64,000 nucleotides of DNA from Dyella psychrodurans (GTDB taxonomy: Bacteria > Pseudomonadota > Gammaproteobacteria > Xanthomonadales > Rhodanobacteraceae): positions 232,120 to 296,119 of the forward strand of contig NZ_QRBF01000006.1 in NCBI RefSeq assembly GCF_003363265.1. Direction: 5' to 3'. Below, in pieces: positions 27,391-36,293 of this stretch. The notes beneath the pieces are model-generated. The model was not told the DNA's origin and searched no databases. It saw nothing but the letters and a program-made list of their open reading frames with translations. The translations under genes and the position numbers were made by a program. Every line of letters begins with the position of its first letter. The stretch's first letter is position 1.

Positions 27391-27540
27391 CTCTTGGCTC
27401 CCTTGTGATGTTCCCATGCAGGATGTTCGGGGCGCGCCCGGGCCATCGGGCCTGACGGTTAGTCTGGCCCAGCGTCCAGACCGTGCCTGTGAACGACGAA
27501 CGAGCGCGCGGCAGATCGACATCTGCCCAGGCGACGGGAA

Positions 27541-28950
27541 CTACTGCCAGCCGCCGCCCAGTGCAAGGAAGATATCGATCTGATCGCGATTGAGCACGGC
27601 TTGCCCGGCGGCGAGCGCCTGCTCGGCCGCCCAACGATCGCGCTCTGCCGCCAGCATGGTCAGACTGTCGATTCGTCCGCCCTTTTGCAACGCTTCCATC
27701 TGCGAGGCACGACGCGCCGCACTGTCGCGCGCGACCTGCAGCTGGTCCTGTCTGTCCAGGTCGGCCGCATAGTTGTCCAGCGATGTTTCGACTTCGCGCA
27801 GCGCATTCAGTACCGTGCCATCGAAAGCCGCGAGGCTTGCCTGGCTTTGCGCGTTGGCTTGCTCGATGTGCGCACGCACGACGTTCCGATTCACATTCCA
27901 ACTGACGGCCGGACCGACGGCGAAGCGATTGGTATATCCGGTCAATGCATCGGCTGCCTTGCCGGTGGAACCGACGGACACGCCGAACTTGATGTCCGGA
28001 TACAACGCCGCCGTCGCGACACCGATTCGCGCGGTTGCCGCTGCCAGGCGCCGTTCCGCTGCGCGCACGTCGGGCCGCCGCTTGAGCATGTCCTGCCCAT
28101 CGCCCACGGGAAGCACCCGGTTCAGGCGCAAAGGCGTGCGACATGCCAGAAGCGTGCGATCGAATTGTGCCGGTGGCTGTCCTGCAAGCGTTGCCAGGCG
28201 GAACGCCGCGTTGCGCTGCGCCGCCTCCAGCGACGGCAACTGTGCCTGCACGGTTGCCATGACGTCCTGTTGCCGCGCCGTTTCGACAGGCGAGGCACGT
28301 CCATGGGCAACCGATAACTGGGTAAGTCGAACATAATCCTGCTCGACAGCGATTCGCTGACGCATGAGCGAGATCTCGTGTCCCGCGTTGCAATCGTCGG
28401 CGTAGGCGCGCGCTGTTTCGGCAACCGCATTGATGCGTACCAGGTCGCGTGCGGCAGCAGCGGCTTCGTCGTTTGCACTGGCGGCCTCTTCGCCCCGGCG
28501 AATCGCACCAAACAAATCCAGATCGTAGCTGACCGACAGGCCGCCGTTGTAATTCTGATACGGCGTGACGCCGACGCGCTTCAATACCGCCTCTTCGGAG
28601 GGATGCGTCCATGCGGTTGCCGCATCTACCTCACCCGAGAAGTGCTGCGAATCTGCCTCGGTGCGCAAGGCATCGCTATATTGGAGATTGGCCTCGGCGA
28701 AGCGAAGCTGGGTGTTCGCGGCAAGCGTTTGTGCAATCAGCCGATCGAGCACCGGATCGTCGTAAAGCTTCCACCACTTGTCCGGCAGCGCCGAGGCAGT
28801 TGTTCCCGTGGAAGTGGAGACGAAGCGACCTTGTGCCGCGGGCATATTGACGGCCGCCTGCGCGGGAACATGGTAGTCGGGACCGACCGCTGCGCAACCG
28901 GCGGTAGCGATACATGCGCACACGACCCATGCGTTCCGAAGCGTTACCAC
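27541..28950 (-). CDS. RND/MFP-type outer membrane efflux lipoprotein (NodT/OprM family)
   Basis: A 469-residue outer-membrane channel subunit. GTG start at 28950, overlapping the HlyD-family gene stop by 7 bases. Lipobox TAGC near residue 20, followed by AAVGPDYHVPA, the signature N-terminus of NodT factors. Two internal repeats of long helices with the typical sequence (LDRLIAQTLAANTQLRFAEANL; ALREVETSLDNYAADLDRQDQL) form the TolC-like tunnel. It would join the inner membrane pump and HlyD-type adaptor encoded upstream in the same operon into a tripartite exporter. Confidence 0.93.
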   Translation of the reverse strand: MVTLRNAWVVCACIATAGCAAVGPDYHVPAQAAVNMPAAQGRFVSTSTGTTASALPDKWWKLYDDPVLDRLIAQTLAANTQLRFAEANLQYSDALRTEADSQHFSGEVDAATAWTHPSEEAVLKRVGVTPYQNYNGGLSVSYDLDLFGAIRRGEEAASANDEAAAAARDLVRINAVAETARAYADDCNAGHEISLMRQRIAVEQDYVRLTQLSVAHGRASPVETARQQDVMATVQAQLPSLEAAQRNAAFRLATLAGQPPAQFDRTLLACRTPLRLNRVLPVGDGQDMLKRRPDVRAAERRLAAATARIGVATAALYPDIKFGVSVGSTGKAADALTGYTNRFAVGPAVSWNVNRNVVRAHIEQANAQSQASLAAFDGTVLNALREVETSLDNYAADLDRQDQLQVARDSAARRASQMEALQKGGRIDSLTMLAAERDRWAAEQALAAGQAVLNRDQIDIFLALGGGWQ

Positions 28951-29852
28951 GGCAGCCCATCCTTCGGTGCGCTGGACGAATGCACCACCACGGTGGCTGT
29001 CTGACCGGGTACCAGGCGAATATCGGACGGTACGCTGTCGATCGCAACGCGCACCGGTATGCGCTGCGCCAGCCGCACCCAGGTGAACGCTGGATTGACG
29101 TCGGCGAGTTTTGCGATGTCTCCCGTGCGCTCACGGTCTTCGATAGCGGATGCAATGCTTTCGACGCAACCGCGAATCTCGCCTGATACACCCATCAGAT
29201 GAACGCTGACCGGGTCGCCGATGTGAATCCGCTGCAGCTTGGTCTCTTCGAAATATCCCTCCACGCGCATCGACGGTGTATCGACCAAGGCCAGCGCGGA
29301 CTTGCCCACCGTGAGATAAATGCCTGGTTGCAGCGTCATGTTGGCCACCTGCCCGCTCACCGGCGCCCGGATGACGGTTCGGTCCAGATTGAGCTGCGCC
29401 AGGTCACGCGCCGCGATCGCCTGCGCCACCGCCATGCGCAATTGCTCCACCTTCGTTTGCCCCTGCTCGATCGCCTCGCTCGCCACGACATTCGTCATCG
29501 AGCGGTTGCGCCGATCTTCGCGAATGGCCTGAGCAAGCGCAGCGCGCAGGTTGCCGACATCGGCCTGCGCCTGTTGCAACGCCAGCGTGTAGCGCGACGG
29601 GTCGATCACCAGCAGCACCTGGCCTTTCTGCACGACCTGATTGTCGTGCACGCACACTTGCGTGATCAGTCCGGCCACATCGGTGGCGACCGGCACCACG
29701 TCCGCAACCACCTTGCCGTCGCGCGTCACCGGCTCGACCTGATAGCGCAGCCACAAGGCGCGGACGGCAAACAGCAGCGCGGCGATCGCCGACGCCGTGC
29801 AGAGCGTACGCACCATCCTCATGGTCCAGCGTTTGATCACGACTTTATCCAT
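28944..29852 (-). CDS. HlyD-family membrane fusion protein (AaeA-like)
   Basis: A 302-residue periplasmic adaptor with one N-terminal anchor (about residues 12-32). The ATG at 29852 overlaps the upstream DUF1656 gene by 8 bases. It contains a lipoyl/barrel-sandwich half (VAGLITQVCVHDNQVVQKGQVLLVIDP), an alpha-hairpin (LQQAQADVGNLRAALAQAI) and the second half (DRTVIRAPVSGQVANM), then a beta-barrel domain. It links the FUSC-type inner-membrane protein to the outer-membrane lipoprotein. Residues before 29852 in the longer frame are encoded in the upstream gene and are not used. Confidence 0.92.
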   Translation of the reverse strand: MDKVVIKRWTMRMVRTLCTASAIAALLFAVRALWLRYQVEPVTRDGKVVADVVPVATDVAGLITQVCVHDNQVVQKGQVLLVIDPSRYTLALQQAQADVGNLRAALAQAIREDRRNRSMTNVVASEAIEQGQTKVEQLRMAVAQAIAARDLAQLNLDRTVIRAPVSGQVANMTLQPGIYLTVGKSALALVDTPSMRVEGYFEETKLQRIHIGDPVSVHLMGVSGEIRGCVESIASAIEDRERTGDIAKLADVNPAFTWVRLAQRIPVRVAIDSVPSDIRLVPGQTATVVVHSSSAPKDGLPW

Positions 29853-30060
29853 AGTTGAAAAACACATCGGCACCCGCGGTAAGCCCCCACCACAGCAGCG
29901 CGAAAAGCGCGAGCTCCCACACCCCGGCATGTCCGAACACGCTGGACCACGACCAGCGCTGAAATAGCCCGCGCAGCGCATGCGCCATGACACCCGCGAT
30001 GACTGCCCATACCAGTGCCGCCGGCAGATACACGCCGAAAAGATGCAACTCTTCAAACAT
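29845..30060 (-). CDS. DUF1656 small membrane protein (AaeX-like)
   Basis: A 71-residue protein with two membrane segments (FGVYLPAALVWAVIAGVMAHAL and ELALFALLWWGLTAGADVFF). It is the small partner consistently found with AaeA/AaeB-type efflux genes. It overlaps FUSC by 8 bases upstream and the HlyD gene by 8 bases downstream, so all three are translationally coupled. Confidence 0.9.
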   Translation of the reverse strand: MFEELHLFGVYLPAALVWAVIAGVMAHALRGLFQRWSWSSVFGHAGVWELALFALLWWGLTAGADVFFNYG

Positions 30061-32125
30061 CGCGAGTCATCCTCGGAGATGGCGCAGCGGGAAAGAGGTT
30101 GCAACGCATGCCTACGAGAGCGAGCAGCGCCGGATGCGTCGGGTCCAGCCGCTTATCCGTGCACATGGCGGCCATCGCCCTGTCGATACCTGCCTGTAGC
30201 GAAACGGGCGCCGGCAGTAGTACGCCCTTGCGGCCGCGCAACTGGAACAACGCGGAGATTCCATCCAGTACGTCGCGCAACGCGGCTTGCGTGGGTGCGG
30301 GCACCGTCGAAAGTGCGCGTCGGATGGCAATGACGTTGCGGCCGATGCGCAGGTCCGCCAATCCATCGGCTGCATGCAGAACATCATCGCCTTCGGCCAC
30401 GGCCATGCGCGCTGCGATCTGGCCGAGGCGGTCGATCGCCTTGCCGGTCCACTGCGCTGCCCGGAACGGGCGTGCGGGTGCCGCCATCTGGCCGATCTCG
30501 ATCCAGTTGTTGCGCACCATGCGCCGGACTGTCCAGCGCACATTGACCGAGCGGAACAGCTTGGCCACGGCGAGGGTCGCGATGATGCCGCCCACCTGCG
30601 CCAGGCCGACATTGATGAACGTTGCGAAGTCGGCCAGAAAACGGTCGAGAAAACCCAGCGCGACGATCAAGCAGGAAAACATCGGCAGCGCGCGCGCGGA
30701 CAGCGACGGGCTCGCCTGAATGTAACCGATCGACAACAGTGCCGGTGCCAGCGTGACGACCAGCATCATGTAGCCGTCGACACGAGGCAACACCGCAAAG
30801 AGATAGAACGCAGCCAGCGGAAAGGTCAACAAGGTTGCACCGAGATAACGTCCAAGCACCGGTGCCGGGTCGTCCTGCGTGGCGAAAGAGCATGTGATCA
30901 GTGCGGCAAATGCGGCGGTCGCCGAACCATTGGGCCATGCGAGCAGAATCCATACCGCGCAATACAGGATGATGGCGGTTGCGGTCGCAAGGCCTGCCAA
31001 CATCGCCAGGCCGTGGTCGCGTGCCAGCGGAAAGGACTTCTCGCGTGTCTTTCGCGCGCGTTTCGCATCACGCTGCGCGGGGGTGCTGCCCATCTGCTGC
31101 ACAAGCCGGCAGCCTTCGACATGCGCTTCCACAAATTCAGCCATGCGCATGCAGAGGCTGGCGATCAACAAATCGCGCCATGACGGCGGTGCGCTTCGCT
31201 GTACGGCCAGTGTGCGGCAACGGATGGCCAACTCATGGCCGAGCGCTTGTTGTTCCTGCGGAGGCTTCGCCAACCACGCACGCGTGTCGTCGATCAGCTG
31301 CGCCAGTGCAGGTTCCAGCGGTGCCCCGGCACTAAGCATGTCCAGTCTGTTTGCCGTGGCCGATGCGAGCGGCAGTATGGTGGCCAGCTGTTTTTGCAAA
31401 TCCAGCACCCGCTTTCTGCCGGCACTGGCAGGGCGCTGGTCGAATGGCAGATGGATGGCCATCATGCCCAGTTCGGCGATGTCCGCGGCGAGCTTGCGTC
31501 GATGCTCGTATTCGAGCCGGGTGTGACGTTGCCCCAGCGCATCGCGTGTCCATCGCGCGGCGTCGGCAAGGAACGCGAGCGCGCGATGATGGATCACCGG
31601 CGTCACGCTCCACGGCTGCAGCAATCCGTGCACCAGGCTGACGCTGACGATCGCTACCGTCATTTCCTCGACGCGGGATATCGTGGTGGTGAAGACGTCG
31701 GCCGGATCGTCCAGATACGGAAAGCTGATGACGGCCGAACTGAAGGCCGCCATCTGGAACAGGAATGCACGCGGTGTCCGGTCGAGCACGGCGAGGTAAA
31801 TGCAAAGTCCCGTCCAGCCTGCCATGCAAAGCACCAGCAGCTCCGGTGCGTGCTGGAGATTGGGAACGACCAGGATGGAGACCGTCGCACCCGTCAGAAT
31901 TCCGCCCAGGCGATAGAGAATTTTCGGCCGGAACGCTCCCGCCATCGGCTGGGCCGTCACGTAAACCGTCAGCAACGCCCACCACGGACGAGGCAGGCTG
32001 GCTTCGAACGCGATGCCGAGGGTGATGGCTGCAGCGATGAAGCTGCTCAGGGAAAACAGCAACTTTTGCGGATCGAACAGGAACAGCGAGCGCGGCAAGG
32101 ACGCCGCCCGGGTGATGGCGGACAT
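30053..32125 (-). CDS. FUSC-family inner membrane efflux protein (AaeB-like)
   Basis: A 690-residue protein of the aromatic-acid exporter / fusaric acid resistance family. Two membrane blocks (about residues 25-165 and 375-505), each with several hydrophobic helices, separated by long cytoplasmic stretches; PRPWWALLTVYVTAQPMAG near the start is typical. It probably exports hydrophobic weak acids or aromatic compounds as the pump of the tripartite system encoded downstream. First gene of the four-gene operon, divergent from a LysR regulator. No good ribosome binding site precedes the ATG at 32125. Confidence 0.92.
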   Translation of the reverse strand: MSAITRAASLPRSLFLFDPQKLLFSLSSFIAAAITLGIAFEASLPRPWWALLTVYVTAQPMAGAFRPKILYRLGGILTGATVSILVVPNLQHAPELLVLCMAGWTGLCIYLAVLDRTPRAFLFQMAAFSSAVISFPYLDDPADVFTTTISRVEEMTVAIVSVSLVHGLLQPWSVTPVIHHRALAFLADAARWTRDALGQRHTRLEYEHRRKLAADIAELGMMAIHLPFDQRPASAGRKRVLDLQKQLATILPLASATANRLDMLSAGAPLEPALAQLIDDTRAWLAKPPQEQQALGHELAIRCRTLAVQRSAPPSWRDLLIASLCMRMAEFVEAHVEGCRLVQQMGSTPAQRDAKRARKTREKSFPLARDHGLAMLAGLATATAIILYCAVWILLAWPNGSATAAFAALITCSFATQDDPAPVLGRYLGATLLTFPLAAFYLFAVLPRVDGYMMLVVTLAPALLSIGYIQASPSLSARALPMFSCLIVALGFLDRFLADFATFINVGLAQVGGIIATLAVAKLFRSVNVRWTVRRMVRNNWIEIGQMAAPARPFRAAQWTGKAIDRLGQIAARMAVAEGDDVLHAADGLADLRIGRNVIAIRRALSTVPAPTQAALRDVLDGISALFQLRGRKGVLLPAPVSLQAGIDRAMAAMCTDKRLDPTHPALLALVGMRCNLFPAAPSPRMTRDV

Positions 32126-32244
32126 GAGCGGAACGGGATGAAAGTTCGGGGGAGTAGAACCGGGTACAGCGGTAGCGGTGCTGGCCGCCGATGGGTGAGC
32201 GGGCGGTATTGTGCCCGATAAGTCCCGCCGGGCTCAGATCAAAA

Positions 32245-32265
32245 TATTGCTGGCTGTCAGCAATA
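32245..32265. promoter_or_regulatory. LysR-type operator between the efflux operon and its regulator
   Basis: TATTGCTG-N5-CAGCAATA, an 8-bp perfect palindrome, sits 120 bases before the FUSC gene and 108 before the LysR gene in the divergent spacer. Arm length and the T-N11-A layout fit LysR-type regulators. Confidence 0.6.
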
Positions 32266-32372
32266 AAACTGCGCCTAAAAGGCTACGGATACGCCGCACG
32301 GCGCAAGTATTCAGAAAGAAATGCCAGAAAATAATAGAATTGATCGGGCATTCAAGAATAAAAGTTTGATAG

Positions 32373-33227
32373 ATGGACATCAGCGCCGCGCGCACTTTCC
32401 TGGAGATCGTCAAGACGGGCAGTTTTGTCAGCGCCGCCTCCAATCTCAATCTCACCCAAACCGCCGTGAGCGCACGCATTCGGGTGCTGGAAGAACAACT
32501 CGACCGCCCCTTGTTCGTGCGCAACAAGGCCGGCGCGCGACTTACGGCAGCGGGAGAGCAATTCCTGCGCTTCGCCGCCACCATGGTCCAGGTATGGGAG
32601 CGGGCGCGCAAATCGGTTGCGCTGCCGCCAGGGCGCGAGATGGCGGTAACGGTGGGCGCAGAACTCAGCCTTTGGGACCCCTTTCTGCGCGACTGGCTGC
32701 TGTGGGTTCGGGATGCCTGTCCTGAGTTTGCCGTCAACGCGCAGATCGACGATGCCGAACGATTGGTGGATCGCGTGCAGGAAGGCTTGCTGGATGTGGC
32801 CATCGTGTACGCCGCTCCGCAGCGCCCGGGCGTGATTGCGGAGTTGTTGTTTGAAGAGAAGCTGGTGATGGTCAGTACCACTTCGACCGATCTCGGACAT
32901 CCGCTTCGTCCTGAAGATCACGTTCGCATCGATTGGGGCGATGCGTTCGCCGCCAGCTATCAGGCCGCCTTCCCGGATCAGCCGAACCCGGTCGTGTCGA
33001 TCAGCTATGGGCCGCTGGCGCTCGATTACATCCTGGCCAAGGGCGGAAGCGGCTATTTTCGCCAAGGCTTCGTGCATCCGTATCTCGAAGATGGACGCCT
33101 TGCGCTCGTACCCGACAGCCCGGAGTTCTCCTATTCGGCTTATGCCGTGCACTCGGCCAAGGCCGATAAAGGAGTGATGGAACGTATTCGCGTCGGCCTG
33201 CGCGCCGCATCGCCGCGGGTCATGTAG
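32373..33227 (+). CDS. LysR-family regulator of the efflux operon (AaeR-like by position)
   Basis: A 284-residue LysR-type regulator. N-terminal winged helix (AARTFLEIVKTGSFVSAASNLNLTQTAVSARIRVLEEQL) and an effector-binding domain from about 90. It is divergent from the aaeXAB-like operon, sharing a 247-base spacer with a clear palindrome at 32245-32265. By analogy with AaeR it would activate the efflux genes when an aromatic or phenolic acid accumulates; this is inferred from position, not sequence. Confidence 0.9.
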   Translation: MDISAARTFLEIVKTGSFVSAASNLNLTQTAVSARIRVLEEQLDRPLFVRNKAGARLTAAGEQFLRFAATMVQVWERARKSVALPPGREMAVTVGAELSLWDPFLRDWLLWVRDACPEFAVNAQIDDAERLVDRVQEGLLDVAIVYAAPQRPGVIAELLFEEKLVMVSTTSTDLGHPLRPEDHVRIDWGDAFAASYQAAFPDQPNPVVSISYGPLALDYILAKGGSGYFRQGFVHPYLEDGRLALVPDSPEFSYSAYAVHSAKADKGVMERIRVGLRAASPRVM

Positions 33228-33443
33228 CAGGATGAGGTCAAGCGAAACCGTCGCGCAGGATGCACGACGGTCACGAAGGAATCCGAGGCGCGTTCGCCCT
33301 GATTCCGTCGGCTCGATGCGCCGCCATGCATCCAGGAGCAGCGTTGACCGATCAACGCTTGGGTTGACCCAGGCGACAGCGGCAACACGTGCATCCTCGC
33401 ACGATGCATTCCATCGCGGGACGAAATCTCGCTACCGGCGACG

Positions 33444-33848
33444 TCAGGTCGGATTTTTGTCGAAGCGCACGACGTCCTCGGGGAGTTGCACCCACTTGTG
33501 CCTGCGGCACTCGTAGACGGAATCCTGCGGCGCCGGGAAATCCGGATCGGCAAACGCTCCCACCGCCACCATGACGTACTTGTCGTTGCCTTCTTCCGTG
33601 TGAAACACCGTACTTCCGCAGACGGGGCAAAACCTGAAACGGTATGAAGACCCCTCGTCGCCCGTGCGGACGAATTCCGTCGCCGTGCCGTGAACGGCAA
33701 AGGGCGCGGCAAAACCCGCGAGCGTTGCGAACACGCTGCCGGTTCGCCGCTGACAGGCGAGACAATGACAAACGCCGACACCCAGGGTTTCGCCTTGAAC
33801 CTCGATCCGGAGTTGCCCACAAAAGCAGGACGCTGTTTTAGTGACCAT
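33444..33848 (-). CDS. GFA-family zinc protein (glutathione-dependent formaldehyde-activating fold)
   Basis: A 134-residue zinc-binding protein. The start MVTKTASCFCG at 33848 fits the usual family N-terminus and follows a G-run; an earlier in-frame GTG at 33872 overlaps the upstream gene stop (GTGA) and could be used. Zinc cysteines are present: SCFCG, GVCHCLACQ and FCPVCGSTVF. Family members bind glutathione or zinc; the formaldehyde function holds for few of them. It is the second gene of a likely pair with the 92-residue hypothetical. Confidence 0.85.
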   Translation of the reverse strand: MVTKTASCFCGQLRIEVQGETLGVGVCHCLACQRRTGSVFATLAGFAAPFAVHGTATEFVRTGDEGSSYRFRFCPVCGSTVFHTEEGNDKYVMVAVGAFADPDFPAPQDSVYECRRHKWVQLPEDVVRFDKNPT

Positions 33849-33868
33849 GGGAACCCCCATCAGTGATT

Positions 33869-34147
33869 TCACTCTTCGGCTGTATCGCCGAGTGCCGCAT
33901 GGCGATCCTCCGTGTTCTGCTTATACGCGCTGGCGCGCGTCAACATGGCAATGGCTTCCTGGAAGATCATCGAAACGGGAGGCGGCAAATCGTTCTGCGA
34001 CTGCGAAGCTTCAAAGTCTCCCTTCGCGCCTGCAAGAAGATCGCCAATCAGACCAGGTTCCTTCTGATCCATTCGCTGCAGCAGACTGAGCAAGATGTAG
34101 GAACACGCGTGGGCTTTGACATCCGCTCTGGTGAAGTCGCCGGGCAT
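33869..34147 (-). CDS. Hypothetical 92-residue protein
   Basis: A small, mostly helical, acidic protein with no signal or membrane segment (DVKAHACSYILLSLLQRMDQKEPGLIGDLLAGAKGDFEA...). I recognise no family. Its stop overlaps the possible GTG start of the GFA gene (GTGA), which suggests translational coupling of the two. Confidence 0.55.
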   Translation of the reverse strand: MPGDFTRADVKAHACSYILLSLLQRMDQKEPGLIGDLLAGAKGDFEASQSQNDLPPPVSMIFQEAIAMLTRASAYKQNTEDRHAALGDTAEE

Positions 34148-34245
34148 GATCTGCTCCTTAACATCAAAACGTATTGATCTTCTTGAATTAAAGATTTGCC
34201 ATCGATCGAAAGCAAAGACAACATTCGAAAAAGATAGCTCGTTTA

Positions 34246-34659
34246 TTAAAACTTCTTATGTAAGAAGTAACGAGAACCACCCCTCGGATGATCGGCAAGC
34301 TCACCAAAGATGGAGTAACCGAGTTTTTCGTAAAACGGTCGAGCCTGAAAGGCGAAAGTGTCGAGCCAGGCGCCAATGCAGCCGCGCGCTATGGCGACGT
34401 CCTCCGCCGCTCGCATCAAAGCAGCGCCCATTCCTTTGCCACGCATGGATTCGGGGACTGCGAGCAGTTCCACGTACATCCAGTCGTACACGGTCTTGCC
34501 CCAGAGCCCGCCGACCGTTTGGCCGTCATTGTCCTTTAGAAGCAGCGCCAAAGGCTTTGCGTCTGCCGGTGGGCCATGATCGCGGTTGTAGATGACGAGA
34601 GGTGCCGCTATCGCTGCGCGATCCTCGGCCGTCGGCTCATTGACCACTTCCAATTTCAT
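34246..34659 (-). CDS. GNAT-family N-acetyltransferase
   Basis: A 137-residue acetyltransferase of the GCN5 fold. Acetyl-CoA loop RGKGMGAAL follows VELLAVPESM; motif B region is CIGAWLDTFAFQARPFYEKLGYSIFGEL. The substrate, a small amine or a protein terminus, cannot be told. Stands alone. Confidence 0.9.
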   Translation of the reverse strand: MKLEVVNEPTAEDRAAIAAPLVIYNRDHGPPADAKPLALLLKDNDGQTVGGLWGKTVYDWMYVELLAVPESMRGKGMGAALMRAAEDVAIARGCIGAWLDTFAFQARPFYEKLGYSIFGELADHPRGGSRYFLHKKF

Positions 34660-34721
34660 GCAGTTGATCGATCTTGTGGTTTGGTGTTTGTGGCGGATAT
34701 GGCTGCGGATGTGTATGCGAC

Positions 34722-34756
34722 AAAAAGGGGATCAATGTGTCGTGCACACTGATCCC
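34722..34756 (-). terminator. Terminator of the DUF1161 gene
   Basis: A 12-bp stem (34728-34739 with 34745-34756) with one mismatch, a 5-base loop, and five A on the plus strand (34722-34726) that give a U-tract on the minus strand. Lies 46 bases past the DUF1161 gene stop. Confidence 0.85.
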
Positions 34757-34802
34757 TTCATCGCAAGACCCGTATGCTTTTCAGCGTACGCAGTCTCGGT
34801 CT

Positions 34803-35126
34803 TCATTGACCGCCGGATGAGCTGGATGCCGGTGCCGGCTTGTCGGTGGCAGCCGGCGTCTGCTTCGATTTGCCGCCTGTGCTGTCGTCGCTCGCCGCGC
34901 CCTGTCCACGCGTATAGACGATGGCCTTGTTGCTTTCGCACTGTCCGACGACCTTGCCACCGTTCTTGTCGGCCTGATCCGCGGCGATGACATCCAGGGT
35001 GTAGTTGGTTACGCCGTTCGCCTTGATCTTGGCATCGATGCTGGATTTCACGGTGTCGCACGATGCGTGGGCCAGCAGCGGCAACGACATCAATACCAGG
35101 GTGACAATACCAATACGCATTTTCAT
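34803..35126 (-). CDS. DUF1161 periplasmic protein
   Basis: A 107-residue exported protein. AAGGAGAG is 2 bases before the ATG at 35126. Signal peptide ends at HASC. The mature core (CDTVKSSIDAKIKANGVTNYTLDVI ... GKVVGQCESNKAIVYTRG) matches the DUF1161 pattern with two cysteines likely disulfide-linked. A low-complexity tail rich in Ser, Pro, Ala and Lys ends the protein. Function unknown. Confidence 0.85.
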   Translation of the reverse strand: MKMRIGIVTLVLMSLPLLAHASCDTVKSSIDAKIKANGVTNYTLDVIAADQADKNGGKVVGQCESNKAIVYTRGQGAASDDSTGGKSKQTPAATDKPAPASSSSGGQ

Positions 35127-35262
35127 GGCCTCTCCTTGTGGGTTAGCATCGGATCGATGCTGAAACGGTCACTGCACCGTCCATGCAGAAGGTACTTGAT
35201 GAAAGCCACGGAAGGCACTCCATCTTGCAGCTGGATCCGTTACGCCTTCGCATAGCGAACAT

Positions 35263-35757
35263 ATGTACGCGTTGGCCAGCACCGACGAATTGACGGGCGT
35301 ATTCAATCGCCGTCGCCTGCTCGAAATGGCGGAAGGCGTTCGCCGGATGGCGGACGACGGGAACGCGTGCGTCGCGCTGCTCGACCTGGACTATTTCAAG
35401 CAGGTGAACGATACCTGCGGACATCTTGCGGGCGACCAGGTGATTCGCGTCGCCTGCAAGACCATCATTCAACATTGTCGCGAAGGCGACGTGGTGGGTC
35501 GCTACGGTGGGGAAGAACTCCTGGTGTGCCTGCCCAACAGCACGCTCGAACACGGGATGGGCGTGGCGGAGCGCATTCGCGAAGCGCTGGCCGCGAATAC
35601 CATCTTTCACGACGACCATGCCATTCCCGTGACGGCCGGTATCGGCGTGGCGGCGTGGCGTGAGGGGGAAACGCTGTCCCAATGGCTGAGGCGCGCCGAC
35701 GATGCGCTCTACGAAGCCAAACGCTCCGGACGCAACCGTTGTGTGGCAGCTGCATAA
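35263..35757 (+). CDS. Stand-alone GGDEF domain (diguanylate cyclase), probably 5'-truncated
   Basis: A 164-residue protein holding only a GGDEF domain, which makes cyclic di-GMP from GTP. It opens at STDELTGVFNRRRLLE, exactly the domain start, and keeps RYGGEEL (active site, with Leu in place of Phe) and the inhibitory RxxD site (REGD, 4 residues upstream of RYGG). The C-terminal part (GIGVAAWREGE, RADDALYEAKRSGRNR) is complete. There is no sensory or membrane domain; the in-frame stop at 35200 and no clear ribosome binding site suggest the 5' part is lost. The remaining domain could still be active. Confidence 0.75.
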   Translation: MYALASTDELTGVFNRRRLLEMAEGVRRMADDGNACVALLDLDYFKQVNDTCGHLAGDQVIRVACKTIIQHCREGDVVGRYGGEELLVCLPNSTLEHGMGVAERIREALAANTIFHDDHAIPVTAGIGVAAWREGETLSQWLRRADDALYEAKRSGRNRCVAAA

Positions 35758-35790
35758 AAGCGTTCTGATGCGGACTTGACCGATAAAAAA

Positions 35791-35820
35791 GCCGCGCCGT
35801 TGCAGGCGCGGCTTTCCTTT
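35791..35820 (+). terminator. Terminator after the GGDEF gene
   Basis: GCCGCGCC-GTTGCA-GGCGCGGC (35791-35812) followed by TTTCCTTT on the plus strand and flanked by six A on the other side, so it may work in both directions. 34 bases past the stop. Confidence 0.85.
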
Positions 35821-36293
35821 ACCTGATAGTGAGCCCTCGGTGTCCATGCAGGCGTCTCCAAGATGGACATCAGACGGCAACTTCGTCCACCTTAGATCGA
35901 AAATCAGGCCGTCCCCAGGCACTCCGACTTTGCCAAGGACGGCACTTCGTAAGGACTCCCTATAAAGAATATGGAGCAAACTGACTTCGCATCTGGATCA
36001 GTCAACGCATGCCAATCACTATCAATGCCATCTCCTCAAGGAGCGAACTGGCCGTACAAATGTCGTCAGTCCGGGGCAAGTTTTGCAATTTGTGCTCTGG
36101 CGCACATGGCAAACCGAACCATTACTTAACTACACTATCGGGTTGACTTGTGTTGAGCGCCCCTCATCGCGAACACTCTTCATGTGCCCAGCGAAGTCCA
36201 AACGGCAAGCCGTATCTCAAGGCCGTGGACGTGTGATGGAACCACCTGCTTGCACACCAACAGGGATCCATACACCCATTCTGGGAGACGGTT
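35821..36293. other. Gene-free stretch before the Thr-rich exported protein
   Basis: About 470 bases without a credible gene on either strand. It must hold the promoter for the exported protein at 36294; a TTGACT near 36142 is a candidate -35 box. I see no repeat, hairpin or riboswitch. Confidence 0.4.

Noticed and set aside
35821-36293. Riboswitch in the leader of the Thr-rich exported protein
   Set aside because: I looked for cyclic di-GMP and other common riboswitch cores because a GGDEF gene is adjacent, and saw none.
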